Assembly (NCBI GenBank): GCA_005778035.1
Contig: SXKT01000038.1
Location: 1-48,668, forward strand
Direction: 5' to 3'
DNA: 48,668 nt
From: Chloroflexota bacterium
GTDB taxonomy: Bacteria; Chloroflexota; Anaerolineae; Anaerolineales; Villigracilaceae
Part shown: positions 6,035 to 15,186 of the stretch, piece by piece
Numbering within the stretch: position 1 is the first letter of the stretch
Layout of the letters: every line of letters starts with the position of its first letter
The notes under the pieces: generated by a model
Seen by the model: the letters and a program-made list of their open reading frames with translations, nothing else
What the model was told of the DNA's origin: nothing
Databases searched by the model: none
Made by a program: the position numbers and the translations under genes

Positions 6035-8929
6035 ATGAGCTTTACCTTACTTCGCGCCCAACAAATACCTGAGTTAGCGGCAACGGCCAGAATTTACATT
6101 CATGATGGCACCGGTGCGAGGCTGTTGACGGTATCCAATTCGGACGAAAACAAATGTTTTGGCGTCAGTTTTCGCACTCCAAACCAAGATTCCACCGGAG
6201 TAGCCCATATTTTGGAGCACTCCGTATTGTGCGGTTCCCAGAAGTATCCCGTTAAGGAACCATTTGTTGAGATCATCAAAAGTTCATTGCAGACGTTTGT
6301 AAACGCGTTTACCTACCCGGATAAAACATGCTACCCATGCGCCAGCACAAACCTGCAAGATCTGCGTAATTTGATCGATATATACCTGGACGCGGTTTTT
6401 TTCCCCAACATCACCGAACTGACCTTTAAGCAAGAAGGTTGGCATTATGAGGTTGAATCACCTTCAGGCCCGTTGAGCTTCAAAGGCGTTGTTTTCAACG
6501 AAATGAAAGGCGCGTATTCCTCTCCCGATGACCTGCTAGGCGACAAGTCCCGCCAGTCGCTGTTCCCGCAAAACACGTACCGATTCGACGCAGGCGGAGA
6601 TCCACAATTCATCCCCGACCTAACCTACGCGCAATTTAAGGCATACCACCAAACTTTTTACCACCCCAGTAATTCCTACATCTTTTTTTACGGCGATGAC
6701 CCTGAAGAGCAACGCCTGCAGTTACTTGAACCGGTGCTCTCAAGGTTTTCCAAGATCAACCCTCAATCCGCGATAGAAAACCAACCCGCCTTTACGACCC
6801 CCTCGACGTATCACTACGTTTACGATAGCGGAGAGTCAGCAGATGCCAAAGCGCATTTGACCATAAACTGGAAGCTAACCGCCGCAACAGACCTTGGTTC
6901 ATCTTTGGCATTCTCACTGATCGACCATCTTTTACTGGGCACGGCTGCCGCTCCGATCAAGCGGGTACTCACCGAAAGCGGCTTGGGTGAGGAAGTGATC
7001 GGTGGTTTCGATGACCAATTGAAGGAAACCATTTTTTCAATTGGGTTGAAAGGTATCCAGCCAGAAAACCTTGCCAAAGTGGAAGCCCTCATCCTTAAAA
7101 CCTTGGAAGAAACCGTTCAAAATGGTTTGGATCCTGAAAGTGTCAGCGCAAGCTTAAACACCCTGGAATTCCACATCCGGGAACAAAATTCCGGCAGATT
7201 CCCCCGCGGTTTGGCTTTGATGTTAGGCGCGCTTTCTACCTGGCTTTACGAAGGTGACCCGATCGAGGCGATCAGCTACGAGGCAAGCCTTGCAGAACTT
7301 AAGTCCTTTGCCCTGCAAAAAGGCGCGATCGAAACCAAGATCAAACAATGGTTGATCGACAACCAACACCGCACTACTGTTCAGTTATTACCCGATGAGA
7401 AGGAAGGAAAACGGCGAGAATCGCTTGAAACCGACCGATTAGAAAAAGTAATGGCTGGCCTTACCCCAGCAGAGTTGAGATCGATCGCCAACGATGCCGA
7501 TCTTCTCAAACTTCACCAGGATACTCCCGACAGTGACGAAGCATTGGCAAGCATCCCAAGTTTGTCATTAGCCGATTTGGATAGGTCGATCAAGACCTCT
7601 CCTTTCGCGGAACATGGCCTTGGCGGCAACAAGGTTTTCCACCAGGTGTTGGAAACGAACGGCATTGCATACATCGACATCGGTTTTGACCTTTCAGGCG
7701 TACCATCCAGGTTGTTGCCATACCTTGGATTGCTCGGGAAACTGCTGACCGAGCTTGGTACCGAAAGTTATGATATGCTGCGATTGACCCAAAAGATCGG
7801 CCAGGACACGGGCGGTTTGAGGGCGAGCCAATTTATCAGCGAGAAATATGACCGGTCTGGCCAGGCCAAATTCAGCTTCATCCGTGGCAAGGCGCTTCAG
7901 CATCAGATCGGCGCAATGCTCGATCTCGTTTTGGAGATCAGCCAACACGCGAAGCTCGACCAAAAAGAACGGTTTTTGCAAATAGTTGCCGAAAGACGAT
8001 CGGCGTTGGAAAGCGGCCTGATCCCTGGCGGGTCAAATGTGATCCATCAAAGATTAAAGGCTCACTTTTCCCAGGCAGATAGGGCACTCGAAGAGATCTC
8101 TGGGATCAACCAGATCTTGTTTTTGCGCCAACTCTCGGACATTGCCACTAAAGATTGGGATGCGATACTGTCTGACTTGCGCAACCTGTTTGGCAGCATC
8201 TTTAGCAAGAATAACGCGATCGCCAATGTAACCATTGATGAGCACAACTGGCCAGCGGCAGCTGCCGAGTTGCAAAGATTTTTTGCCAGCCTTCCTGACC
8301 AACAGATCCCCAACCAAAAATGGGATCTTCCCGCGTTGCCACGCCACGAGGTTTTCACACTGCCAAGCCAGGTAAATTATGTCGGCAGTGCGATCGACCT
8401 TTATGGCAATGGATACTCCCTGGATGGCAACATTCACGTGATCAACAATTACCTGCAAACCACGTACCTTTGGGAGAAAGTGAGGGTCCAAGGCGGTGCG
8501 TACGGTGGATTTAGCGCTTTTGACCCGATCACCGGCATCTTTGACTTCCTCAGCTACCGCGACCCCAACGCTAAAAAGACGTTGGAGACATATGACAAAA
8601 CCGGTGAGTTCTTGCAAAAGCTTGAAATTGGCGACAGTGAACTTGAAAAAACCATCATTGGCACCATTGGAGATGTGGACACCTACCTGTTGCCAGATGC
8701 CAAAGGGTGGCAATCGTTTACCCGATCACTCCTTTCGCTTTCCAATGAAGAACGGCAGAACAGGCGTGACCAGATCTTCGCTTCAGATGGAGCAGATTTT
8801 GGCAAATTTGGCCAGGTGCTTCATAACACTTCAAATACCCAGCATGTTGTCGTTTTAGGTTCCGTAAATGCCGCAGATGAACTAAACCAGCTGCATGGCG
8901 AAACCGTTGTTGTAACCAAACTCTTATAA
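6035..8929 (+). CDS. M16C zinc metalloprotease, presequence-protease (PreP/Cym1) type
   Basis: The 964-residue length is typical of the M16C single-chain family with two peptidase-like halves and a hinge. The inverted zinc motif HxxEH is His58-Ile-Leu-Glu61-His62, inside GVAHILEHSVLCGS, and the downstream GVVFNEMKGAYSSP supplies the third zinc-ligand Glu. The family degrades unfolded peptides, such as cleaved targeting or signal peptides, in a closed chamber. There is no signal peptide, so it is probably cytoplasmic. It lies between two subunit genes of the molybdenum hydroxylase with gaps of 2 and 14 bases, so it is very likely co-transcribed with them. A functional link is unproven. Confidence 0.9.
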   Translation: MSFTLLRAQQIPELAATARIYIHDGTGARLLTVSNSDENKCFGVSFRTPNQDSTGVAHILEHSVLCGSQKYPVKEPFVEIIKSSLQTFVNAFTYPDKTCYPCASTNLQDLRNLIDIYLDAVFFPNITELTFKQEGWHYEVESPSGPLSFKGVVFNEMKGAYSSPDDLLGDKSRQSLFPQNTYRFDAGGDPQFIPDLTYAQFKAYHQTFYHPSNSYIFFYGDDPEEQRLQLLEPVLSRFSKINPQSAIENQPAFTTPSTYHYVYDSGESADAKAHLTINWKLTAATDLGSSLAFSLIDHLLLGTAAAPIKRVLTESGLGEEVIGGFDDQLKETIFSIGLKGIQPENLAKVEALILKTLEETVQNGLDPESVSASLNTLEFHIREQNSGRFPRGLALMLGALSTWLYEGDPIEAISYEASLAELKSFALQKGAIETKIKQWLIDNQHRTTVQLLPDEKEGKRRESLETDRLEKVMAGLTPAELRSIANDADLLKLHQDTPDSDEALASIPSLSLADLDRSIKTSPFAEHGLGGNKVFHQVLETNGIAYIDIGFDLSGVPSRLLPYLGLLGKLLTELGTESYDMLRLTQKIGQDTGGLRASQFISEKYDRSGQAKFSFIRGKALQHQIGAMLDLVLEISQHAKLDQKERFLQIVAERRSALESGLIPGGSNVIHQRLKAHFSQADRALEEISGINQILFLRQLSDIATKDWDAILSDLRNLFGSIFSKNNAIANVTIDEHNWPAAAAELQRFFASLPDQQIPNQKWDLPALPRHEVFTLPSQVNYVGSAIDLYGNGYSLDGNIHVINNYLQTTYLWEKVRVQGGAYGGFSAFDPITGIFDFLSYRDPNAKKTLETYDKTGEFLQKLEIGDSELEKTIIGTIGDVDTYLLPDAKGWQSFTRSLLSLSNEERQNRRDQIFASDGADFGKFGQVLHNTSNTQHVVVLGSVNAADELNQLHGETVVVTKLL

Positions 8930-8943
8930 CCAAGGAAACAAGC

Positions 8944-11841
8944 ATGGAAATCAAATTGGTCATTAATGGCATCGAAAAAAATTATCCCGCCCAGGCCGGG
9001 GATTCATTGTTCAAGGTATTGCGCGAGAACGGATACTACGGCATCAAATTTGGGGATGAAGGAGGCCAGGCGGGCTCCGATACGGTACTGCTGGATGGTC
9101 GCCCTGTCAACTCCGGATTGATGCTTGCAGCGCAGGCGGAAGGCCACAAGATCGTCACCATTGAGGCTTTGGGAGAAAACCCCGACAAGGGATGGAAACC
9201 CAATGAAGGTTTGCACCCACTCCAACGCGCGTTCATCGATCATGGCGCTATCCAATGCGGTTATTGCACCCCTGCGCAGATCTTGGCGGCAAAATCGCTT
9301 TTAGACAAAAACCCCAACCCGAACGAACAGGATGTCCGGGAGGCCTTGAATGGTGTGCTTTGCCGTTGTACAGGGTACGAAAAACCTGTCAAGGCTGTTT
9401 TGTCTGCCGCGGCCGAAATGCAAAAAAACGGTAGCGAAGTATTGCCGCAGGAAAGTTTGCCACAAATGATCACCGCGATCGGCAAACGAGAAAACAAGGT
9501 CGTTGGAAAGCCCGAACAAAAATTGGACGCGGTAAAACTTGCTCAAGGGAAGACCGCTTTTACCGCAGATTATCTGCCAGCAGGCGCATTGTACGCCAAG
9601 GTGTTGCATTCACCCCACGCCCATGCCGAGATCCTTACCATAGACACAAGCGCTGCAAAAGCATTGCCAGGCGTAGAGGTTGTACTCACCTGGAAAGATC
9701 TTCCCAGGGTTGTCTATTCCACTGCCGGCCAGTCCGACCCCATCCCTGGCCCGTTGGATAGCTTTTCATTGGATCATACGGTCCGATTCGTTGGCGACCG
9801 GGTTGCCATCGTTGCTGCCACAAGCGCGGAAGTTGCGGAACAGGCGCTGCGCTTGATCAAGGTAGAGTACCAGCTATTGCCCGCCGTGATAGACATGGGC
9901 GAGGCAATGTTGGAAGGCGCACCCCAGATACACACCGAAGCTGAATACCTGAATTTTGCCGATTCTGACCCCAGGAAGAACCTTGCGGCTGAAATACGGA
10001 TCGATATTGGCGATGTAGAAAAAGGATTTGCCGAAGCCGACAAGGTTTTTGAGCACGAATACACGGTTTCCAAGGTCCAACAGGCACACATCGAACCACA
10101 CGTCTGCATCACATATTGGGATGAAGATGACAGGCTGACGATCAAAACATCCACCCAGGTGCCGTTCCATATTCGCCGCGTTTTGGCACCGGTTCTTGGT
10201 TTGCCGGTCAAAAAGATCCGCGTCATCAAACCCCGCATCGGCGGTGGTTTTGGCGGCAAGCAAGAGATTTTGATCGAAGATGTGGCCGCCCATGTGACCA
10301 TTGTGACTGGAAAACCCGTCATTTACGAATACACCCGCGAGGAAGAATTTATCGCCGCCCGTTCACGCCACCCAATGCGAATCCGTATGAAAACCGGAGT
10401 GAAGTTGGATGGCACCATCACTGCCAATGCGATGTACGCGTTATCCGACACGGGGGCTTATGGTTCCCATGCGCTCACCGTAACTGGAAATACCGGCCAT
10501 AAATCTCTGGCCTTATATGTGGGTGATGGTCCTTATCGAAAAAATCCCAATATCCGCTTTTACGCCGACATTGTTTACACCAACACACCGCCGGCCGGCG
10601 CGTTTAGGGGTTACGGTGTACCGCAAGGGTACTTCCCGTTGGATCGGCATTTGGAAAAGATCGCCGCGGAAATTGGGATGGACCCGATTGAATTCAAGCT
10701 GAAGAACACCATTCATGAGGGTGAATACCACCCATTCAGCACAGCATGGAATGAAGGCCGCGAACCCCGCCCTGAGATCATCCATACCGTCGGGCTTTCC
10801 AAATGCGTTGATGCGGGCAAAAAAGAGATCGATTGGCAGCAAAAACGAGCCAACGCAAATTGGCAAGTTGTACCGGGACACCCCCACTTGCGCAAAGGTA
10901 TTGGCGCGGCATTGGTAATGCAAGGTACCGCCATCCCTTATTTGGATATGGGCGGCGCTTCCATCAAGATGAACGACGATGGATCTTTCAACCTTCACAT
11001 CGGCGCCACGGACCTCGGAACAGGCTCCGACACGGTCCTCTCCCAAATGGCAGCGGAGATCCTGGGGGTGAACACCGATGACATTATTTGTTACTCTTCC
11101 GATACGGATATGACCCCGTTCGACAAAGGCGCGTATGCCTCAAGTACAACGTATGTCTCTGGCAGCGCGGTTTGCAAAGCCGCTGAAATGGCCGCAAAAC
11201 AGATCAAGGAACGCGCCGCCAAGATGATCAATGAGCGAACCGGCAAAACCTATTCGTCCGATCAGATCACACTGGCAAATGGGCAGGCAATCGCATCGGC
11301 TGGTGATATGGTTACCCATGCCGAGGTTGCGTTGAACACATTGCACCACAGCGAACAATTCCAGGTCATGGGCACGGGATCCCACGTTTCCCCATCCTCA
11401 CCGCCGCCGTTTGCCGCACAATTTGCGGAAGTGACCGTAGACACTGTCACCGGGGCATACACTGTTGATAAACTGGTAATGGCGGTGGACTCAGGCATCA
11501 TCATGAATCCGATGACAGCTTCAGGACAGATCGAGGGCGGCATGATCCAGGCGCTTGGCTACGCGGTTTGCGAAGAAATGACTTACGACGCCAACGGCAA
11601 GCCATTGGAAAAGGATTTTGTCGATTACCACATCTATGCTGCCAACGAGATCCCCGAAATGCGGACCATTTTTGTTGAGACCAACGAACCCAGCCACCCA
11701 TTTGGTGTCAAAGCGGTAGCCGAGATCCCAATGGACGGTGTGGCTCCCGCAGTGGGCAATGCCATCTTCCACGCCACCGGCGCAAACATCGATACTCTGC
11801 CAATGACTCCTGAAAAGATCTGGCGGGCGTTGCAAAATTGA
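8944..11841 (+). CDS. molybdenum hydroxylase, Fe-S and molybdopterin domains fused (XdhD/YgfN-like)
   Basis: This is a 965-residue member of the xanthine-dehydrogenase family in the fused architecture of E. coli XdhD (about 956 residues). Residues 1-160 are the Fe-S region. The four cysteines of the ferredoxin-type [2Fe-2S] site are replaced by Asp38, Ala43, Asp46 and Gly58, whereas the cofactor-proximal cluster is intact (Cys105, Cys108, Cys140, Cys142). Residues about 180-965 hold the molybdopterin domains, with IGGGFGGKQE, PPAGAFRGYG, DLGTGSDT and the candidate catalytic Glu927 in KAVAEIPMDG. It should hydroxylate a heterocyclic or aldehyde substrate, but which one cannot be read. XdhC at 13208 fits a sulfurated Mo cofactor. 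The FAD partner is at 5292. Confidence 0.9.
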   Translation: MEIKLVINGIEKNYPAQAGDSLFKVLRENGYYGIKFGDEGGQAGSDTVLLDGRPVNSGLMLAAQAEGHKIVTIEALGENPDKGWKPNEGLHPLQRAFIDHGAIQCGYCTPAQILAAKSLLDKNPNPNEQDVREALNGVLCRCTGYEKPVKAVLSAAAEMQKNGSEVLPQESLPQMITAIGKRENKVVGKPEQKLDAVKLAQGKTAFTADYLPAGALYAKVLHSPHAHAEILTIDTSAAKALPGVEVVLTWKDLPRVVYSTAGQSDPIPGPLDSFSLDHTVRFVGDRVAIVAATSAEVAEQALRLIKVEYQLLPAVIDMGEAMLEGAPQIHTEAEYLNFADSDPRKNLAAEIRIDIGDVEKGFAEADKVFEHEYTVSKVQQAHIEPHVCITYWDEDDRLTIKTSTQVPFHIRRVLAPVLGLPVKKIRVIKPRIGGGFGGKQEILIEDVAAHVTIVTGKPVIYEYTREEEFIAARSRHPMRIRMKTGVKLDGTITANAMYALSDTGAYGSHALTVTGNTGHKSLALYVGDGPYRKNPNIRFYADIVYTNTPPAGAFRGYGVPQGYFPLDRHLEKIAAEIGMDPIEFKLKNTIHEGEYHPFSTAWNEGREPRPEIIHTVGLSKCVDAGKKEIDWQQKRANANWQVVPGHPHLRKGIGAALVMQGTAIPYLDMGGASIKMNDDGSFNLHIGATDLGTGSDTVLSQMAAEILGVNTDDIICYSSDTDMTPFDKGAYASSTTYVSGSAVCKAAEMAAKQIKERAAKMINERTGKTYSSDQITLANGQAIASAGDMVTHAEVALNTLHHSEQFQVMGTGSHVSPSSPPPFAAQFAEVTVDTVTGAYTVDKLVMAVDSGIIMNPMTASGQIEGGMIQALGYAVCEEMTYDANGKPLEKDFVDYHIYAANEIPEMRTIFVETNEPSHPFGVKAVAEIPMDGVAPAVGNAIFHATGANIDTLPMTPEKIWRALQN

Positions 11842-11851
11842 AAGGAACTGC

Positions 11852-13207
11852 ATGAGCGTTACCAATGAGCCGATCTTCGTAACCGGCCACCTCAACCCAG
11901 ATACAGACTCGATCGCAGCCGCGATGGGGTACGCCTGGCTATTGCGGCAACGGGATGGCGTCAATTCGATCGCTTCTCGCGTGGGTGCGGTTAACCCCCA
12001 AACAGCTTTTTTATTAAAAAAACTGGAACTGGACCCGCCGTTATTGCTCAGTGATGCCTCACCCCGGTTTGAATCGGTAATGCGCTCGCTGGATACCGTT
12101 TCACCAGATTCTCCCCTTTCAGACGCCTGGGCGCTAACGACCCGAACCGGCGGTATAGCGCCTATCATCACGGAAGATGGCTATCCGTACGGCATGATCG
12201 ATGGCGTTAGTTTGTTCAACTTTTTCCGAAAAATCATCGGCCCGCGGTTGGATATGTCTGACCACCGTATTGCGGATATCATGTCTGCTCCGTGCAAGGA
12301 TGCAGCCGATACCAACGTCCCCAAATTTGTTTTTGGCGCCCACATTCGCGACTCCTTGAATAAGATCTTGCGCGAGGAACACAATGATTTCTTTATTGTG
12401 GATGAAAGTGGCCACTACAAAGGCATTTGCCACCAAAGGGATGTTCTAAACCCGCCGCGATTAAAGATCGTAATGGTTGATCACAACGAACCGCGGCAAT
12501 CGATCGCCTCCTTGGACGAAGCCGAATTATTGGAGATCCTGGACCACCATCGGTTGGGAAATCCATATACCCATGCCCCCATCAAGGTCACAGTGGATAC
12601 CGTGGGCTCAACCAGTACACTGGTCTCGGAACTAACCAGCGATGCGGGCTTGTCTATGCCTTCCCAAATCGCGGGAATGTTGCTGGGCGGATTGTTGGCC
12701 GACACCCTCATCCTTACCTCGCCAACCACTACCCAGCGAGACAGAACTGCAGCAGAACGGCTGGCGAGATGGGCTTTTGTGGGTAATGGTCCTCTAAAAG
12801 GGTATGACATTCAAAAATACGGCATGGAAGTACTCAGTGCCGGCGCTGGGCTCGCCAACCGCGACCCACATGACGTGGTAAGTACCGATATCAAATCGTA
12901 CGAATCCAATGGCTTCAAATTCGCTGTTGCCCAAGCAGAAGTTACCGACCTGATGCAACTTGCAGAACACAGGGAAAAACTGCAGCAAGCGCTAAATGAA
13001 TTGGCCAAAGCCCGGGTTTTGGATTTTGCGATCTTGCTGGTAACCGATGTTGTGCGTGGCTCCAGCCGGGTATTTGTATCGGAGCCAACGCCGCCAGTGA
13101 TGGCAGAATTGCCGTTTCCACCTCTGCCAGATGGCACGCGAGACGCCCCAGGCGTGGTTAGCCGTAAAAAACAATTATTGCCGGCGATTCTCGGGTTAAT
13201 AGAATAA
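11852..13207 (+). CDS. ppaC: CBS-domain family II (manganese-dependent) inorganic pyrophosphatase
   Basis: The 451-residue DHH-family enzyme hydrolyses pyrophosphate in the cytoplasm. Metal motifs are GHLNPDTDS at residues 12-20, MVDHNE and DHHRLGN (the DHH motif). The C-terminal DHHA2 domain has the substrate-binding SRKKQ near residue 440. Between the first and second metal motifs, about residues 65-205, lies a pair of CBS domains, making this the nucleotide-regulated subclass (AMP/ADP inhibit and ATP activates in known members) without room for a DRTGG domain. It starts 10 bases after the molybdenum-hydroxylase stop, and its own stop directly abuts the xdhC-like ATG. It may simply be a housekeeping gene carried in this transcript. 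Confidence 0.92.
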   Translation: MSVTNEPIFVTGHLNPDTDSIAAAMGYAWLLRQRDGVNSIASRVGAVNPQTAFLLKKLELDPPLLLSDASPRFESVMRSLDTVSPDSPLSDAWALTTRTGGIAPIITEDGYPYGMIDGVSLFNFFRKIIGPRLDMSDHRIADIMSAPCKDAADTNVPKFVFGAHIRDSLNKILREEHNDFFIVDESGHYKGICHQRDVLNPPRLKIVMVDHNEPRQSIASLDEAELLEILDHHRLGNPYTHAPIKVTVDTVGSTSTLVSELTSDAGLSMPSQIAGMLLGGLLADTLILTSPTTTQRDRTAAERLARWAFVGNGPLKGYDIQKYGMEVLSAGAGLANRDPHDVVSTDIKSYESNGFKFAVAQAEVTDLMQLAEHREKLQQALNELAKARVLDFAILLVTDVVRGSSRVFVSEPTPPVMAELPFPPLPDGTRDAPGVVSRKKQLLPAILGLIE

Positions 13208-14020
13208 ATGCAACCCAACCTATACCCTGAGATCTACGCGCTTGGCAAGGCAAATGAATCTTTTGCCGTATGCACCGTTGTGGGCGCCGCGGGATCATCT
13301 CCACGGCACGCAGGCGCAAAAATGGTCGTTCGCCCCAACGGCAGCATCATTGGCACCATCGGTGGCGGAGAAATGGAACACCGGGTGATCAAGAGTGCAC
13401 TTGGCTGTTTAGAGACCGGTAAGGCAACCTTGTTGGAATATCACCTGAATGACCTGGAGAAAGGTGACCCAGGTGTTTGTGGAGGCCAAGTGACGATCTT
13501 CATTGAACCAAACCTGCCAGCCCCCAAGTTGATCGTTTTGGGTGCCGGGCACGTTGGCAAAGCGCTTGCCAAATTGGCCAAATGGCTTGGTTTTTGGGTA
13601 GCCATTAGCGACGACCGGGCTGATCTATGCACCCCCGACTTGGTTCCAGATGCGGACGCCCACATCGTTTGCCCAATGACTGACCTGCCTAACCACATCA
13701 ACCTGGACAAACAAAGTTACTTGCTCTTAACCACCCGTGGTGTAAAGATCGATATTCCTGGCCTCCCGGCGTTGTTAGAGAGCCAAGCCGGGTTCATTGG
13801 CGTGATCGGCTCTAAAAAAAGGTGGATCACAACCCGAAACGAGTTGGTGTCTCGCGGCATATCCGATAATTTGATCTCCAAAGTTCGCTCCCCAATAGGC
13901 ATCAACATTCACGCCGAAACCCCAGAAGAAATTGCGCTTAGCATCATGGCTGAAGTGTTAATTTTCAAAAATTCTACCCAGGGGGAATTGATGGACATCA
14001 ATTCCAAATTGGGCAAATAA
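13208..14020 (+). CDS. xdhC: XdhC/CoxI-family molybdenum-cofactor maturation protein
   Basis: The protein has 270 residues in two domains. The N-terminal XdhC/CoxI domain has VCTVVGAAGSSPRHAGAKMVV and GTIGGGEMEHRVI. The C-terminal Rossmann domain starts near residue 108 with LIVLGAGHVGKALAKLAKWLG and ends with GVIGSKKRW and RSPIGINI. Family members bind the Mo cofactor, help its terminal sulfuration and deliver it to xanthine-dehydrogenase-type enzymes. Its presence as the last gene of the run supports the idea that the XdhD-like protein is a live, cofactor-loaded enzyme. The ATG follows the ppaC stop with no gap. Confidence 0.92.
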   Translation: MQPNLYPEIYALGKANESFAVCTVVGAAGSSPRHAGAKMVVRPNGSIIGTIGGGEMEHRVIKSALGCLETGKATLLEYHLNDLEKGDPGVCGGQVTIFIEPNLPAPKLIVLGAGHVGKALAKLAKWLGFWVAISDDRADLCTPDLVPDADAHIVCPMTDLPNHINLDKQSYLLLTTRGVKIDIPGLPALLESQAGFIGVIGSKKRWITTRNELVSRGISDNLISKVRSPIGINIHAETPEEIALSIMAEVLIFKNSTQGELMDINSKLGK

Positions 14021-14024
14021 ACTC

Positions 14025-14030
14025 TATAAT
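14025..14030 (+). promoter_or_regulatory. -10 box for the SPFH gene
   Basis: TATAAT lies just after the xdhC stop and 34 bases before the SPFH ATG, which has AAGGAG at good spacing. The -35 box is weak. Confidence 0.4.
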
Positions 14031-14064
14031 GAATATGGTAATTATCAATTTCAAGGAGTGAACA

Positions 14065-15123
14065 ATGGCCAGAGTTTTCGACGTAATTGAATATCGCAAT
14101 GAAATGGTGGATGAGATTGTGCACCGTTTTCCGGATGACAACTCTATCGGCGATTACCGAATCGGCTCCCAGCTGATCGTCAGGGAAGGTCAATCGGCGG
14201 TGTTTTTTCGGAATGGTTTGGCGTTGGATGTATTCAAGCCAGGCACCCACACCCTCGTAACCGGGAACATCCCCAAACTGGTAGACCTGTTAGGCAAGCT
14301 CTTCAATGACCGAACACCCTTCCCCGCGGAAGTGTATTTCGTATCGCTCAAGGAATTCGCCAACAAAAAATGGGGAACACCCCAACCGATCATCGTTCGA
14401 AACCCCGGCGTTGGACTGGGCGTAGCCTTGCTGCAAGGTTTTGGCACCTACTCTTTCCAGGTTTCAGACCCGCAATTGTTGGTCACCAACATCGTTGGAA
14501 AAACCGGCAGTTTCAAAGTCTCTGATATTGAAGACCGCATCCGCACGATGTTGCTCTCAAAATTGCAAGACCTGCTGGGAGAAACCGCCCAAAAGCGCAA
14601 TATCCTGGAGATGATCGGCCTTACCGAAGAATTGAGTGCTGGCGTTAGGGCCAAGGCCATGGAAGACTTTGCCGCGCTTGGCCTGACTTTAAAAACCTTT
14701 TACATCGGCAACCTAAAACCGTCTGATAAGTCGGCTCAGGAATTGCGTGATATGGGCATGCTGGATATGAATGTTTACACCCAGTTGCAAGCCGCAGACG
14801 CCATGCGCGACGCCGCAAATAACGCCAACGGTGGTGCTGGCCTTACTGCCGGAATTGGCGCAGGCATGGGAATTGGCAACCTAATGGGGCAAGCGTTACA
14901 AGGTGGCATGCAGACAACCAGTAACCAGGCTGCCGCCGGTGCTGCGGCGAGCAATAGCGCAACCATGCCAGATGTTATGACACCCTCGGAAGCCGCCGGA
15001 TTTTTGAAAGTATCTGAGGAAGATGTGTTGGCTGCCATTAACGCAGGCGACCTAAAAGCCAAGAAACTCGGCAATGCGTGGAGGATCAGCAAATCCGCTT
15101 TGGAGCAATTCCTGAACGGGTGA
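14065..15123 (+). CDS. SPFH/band-7 protein (YdjI-like) with C-terminal excisionase-type helix-turn-helix
   Basis: The protein has 352 residues. Residues about 25-240 match the soluble YdjI-like SPFH branch: SQLIVREGQSAVFFRNG, FKPGTHTL, TGNIPKL and AEVYFVSLKEFANKKWGTPQPI. A flexible Gly/Ala/Met-rich linker spans about 250-300. Residues about 305-352 (MTPSEAAGFLKVSEEDVLAA, then KKLGNAWRISKSALEQFL) are an excisionase/MerR-like winged helix that would bind DNA or a nucleoid partner. YdjI relatives usually end in a zinc ribbon, so this ending is unusual. SPFH proteins form oligomeric membrane-associated scaffolds in stress and phage-shock responses. A strong terminator follows. Confidence 0.85.
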   Translation: MARVFDVIEYRNEMVDEIVHRFPDDNSIGDYRIGSQLIVREGQSAVFFRNGLALDVFKPGTHTLVTGNIPKLVDLLGKLFNDRTPFPAEVYFVSLKEFANKKWGTPQPIIVRNPGVGLGVALLQGFGTYSFQVSDPQLLVTNIVGKTGSFKVSDIEDRIRTMLLSKLQDLLGETAQKRNILEMIGLTEELSAGVRAKAMEDFAALGLTLKTFYIGNLKPSDKSAQELRDMGMLDMNVYTQLQAADAMRDAANNANGGAGLTAGIGAGMGIGNLMGQALQGGMQTTSNQAAAGAAASNSATMPDVMTPSEAAGFLKVSEEDVLAAINAGDLKAKKLGNAWRISKSALEQFLNG

Positions 15124-15150
15124 TCCCCCGATCCCAATATCCAAACTCAA

Positions 15151-15181
15151 AAAGAGTCCGAGGAAAACCCTCGGACTCTTT
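15151..15181. terminator. bidirectional intrinsic terminator
   Basis: AAAGAGTCCGAGG and CCTCGGACTCTTT form a perfect 13-bp stem with a 5-base loop. It lies between the convergent SPFH and SCP2 genes. Confidence 0.85.
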
Positions 15182-15186
15182 GTTGG

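Noticed and set aside
8054-8713. 219-codon frame opposite the M16C protease gene
   Set aside because: Mirror frame of a GC-balanced coding region without recognisable protein features.
11521-12171. 216-codon frame opposite the hydroxylase/pyrophosphatase junction
   Set aside because: Crosses the junction of two plus-strand genes with strong motifs; no motif of its own.
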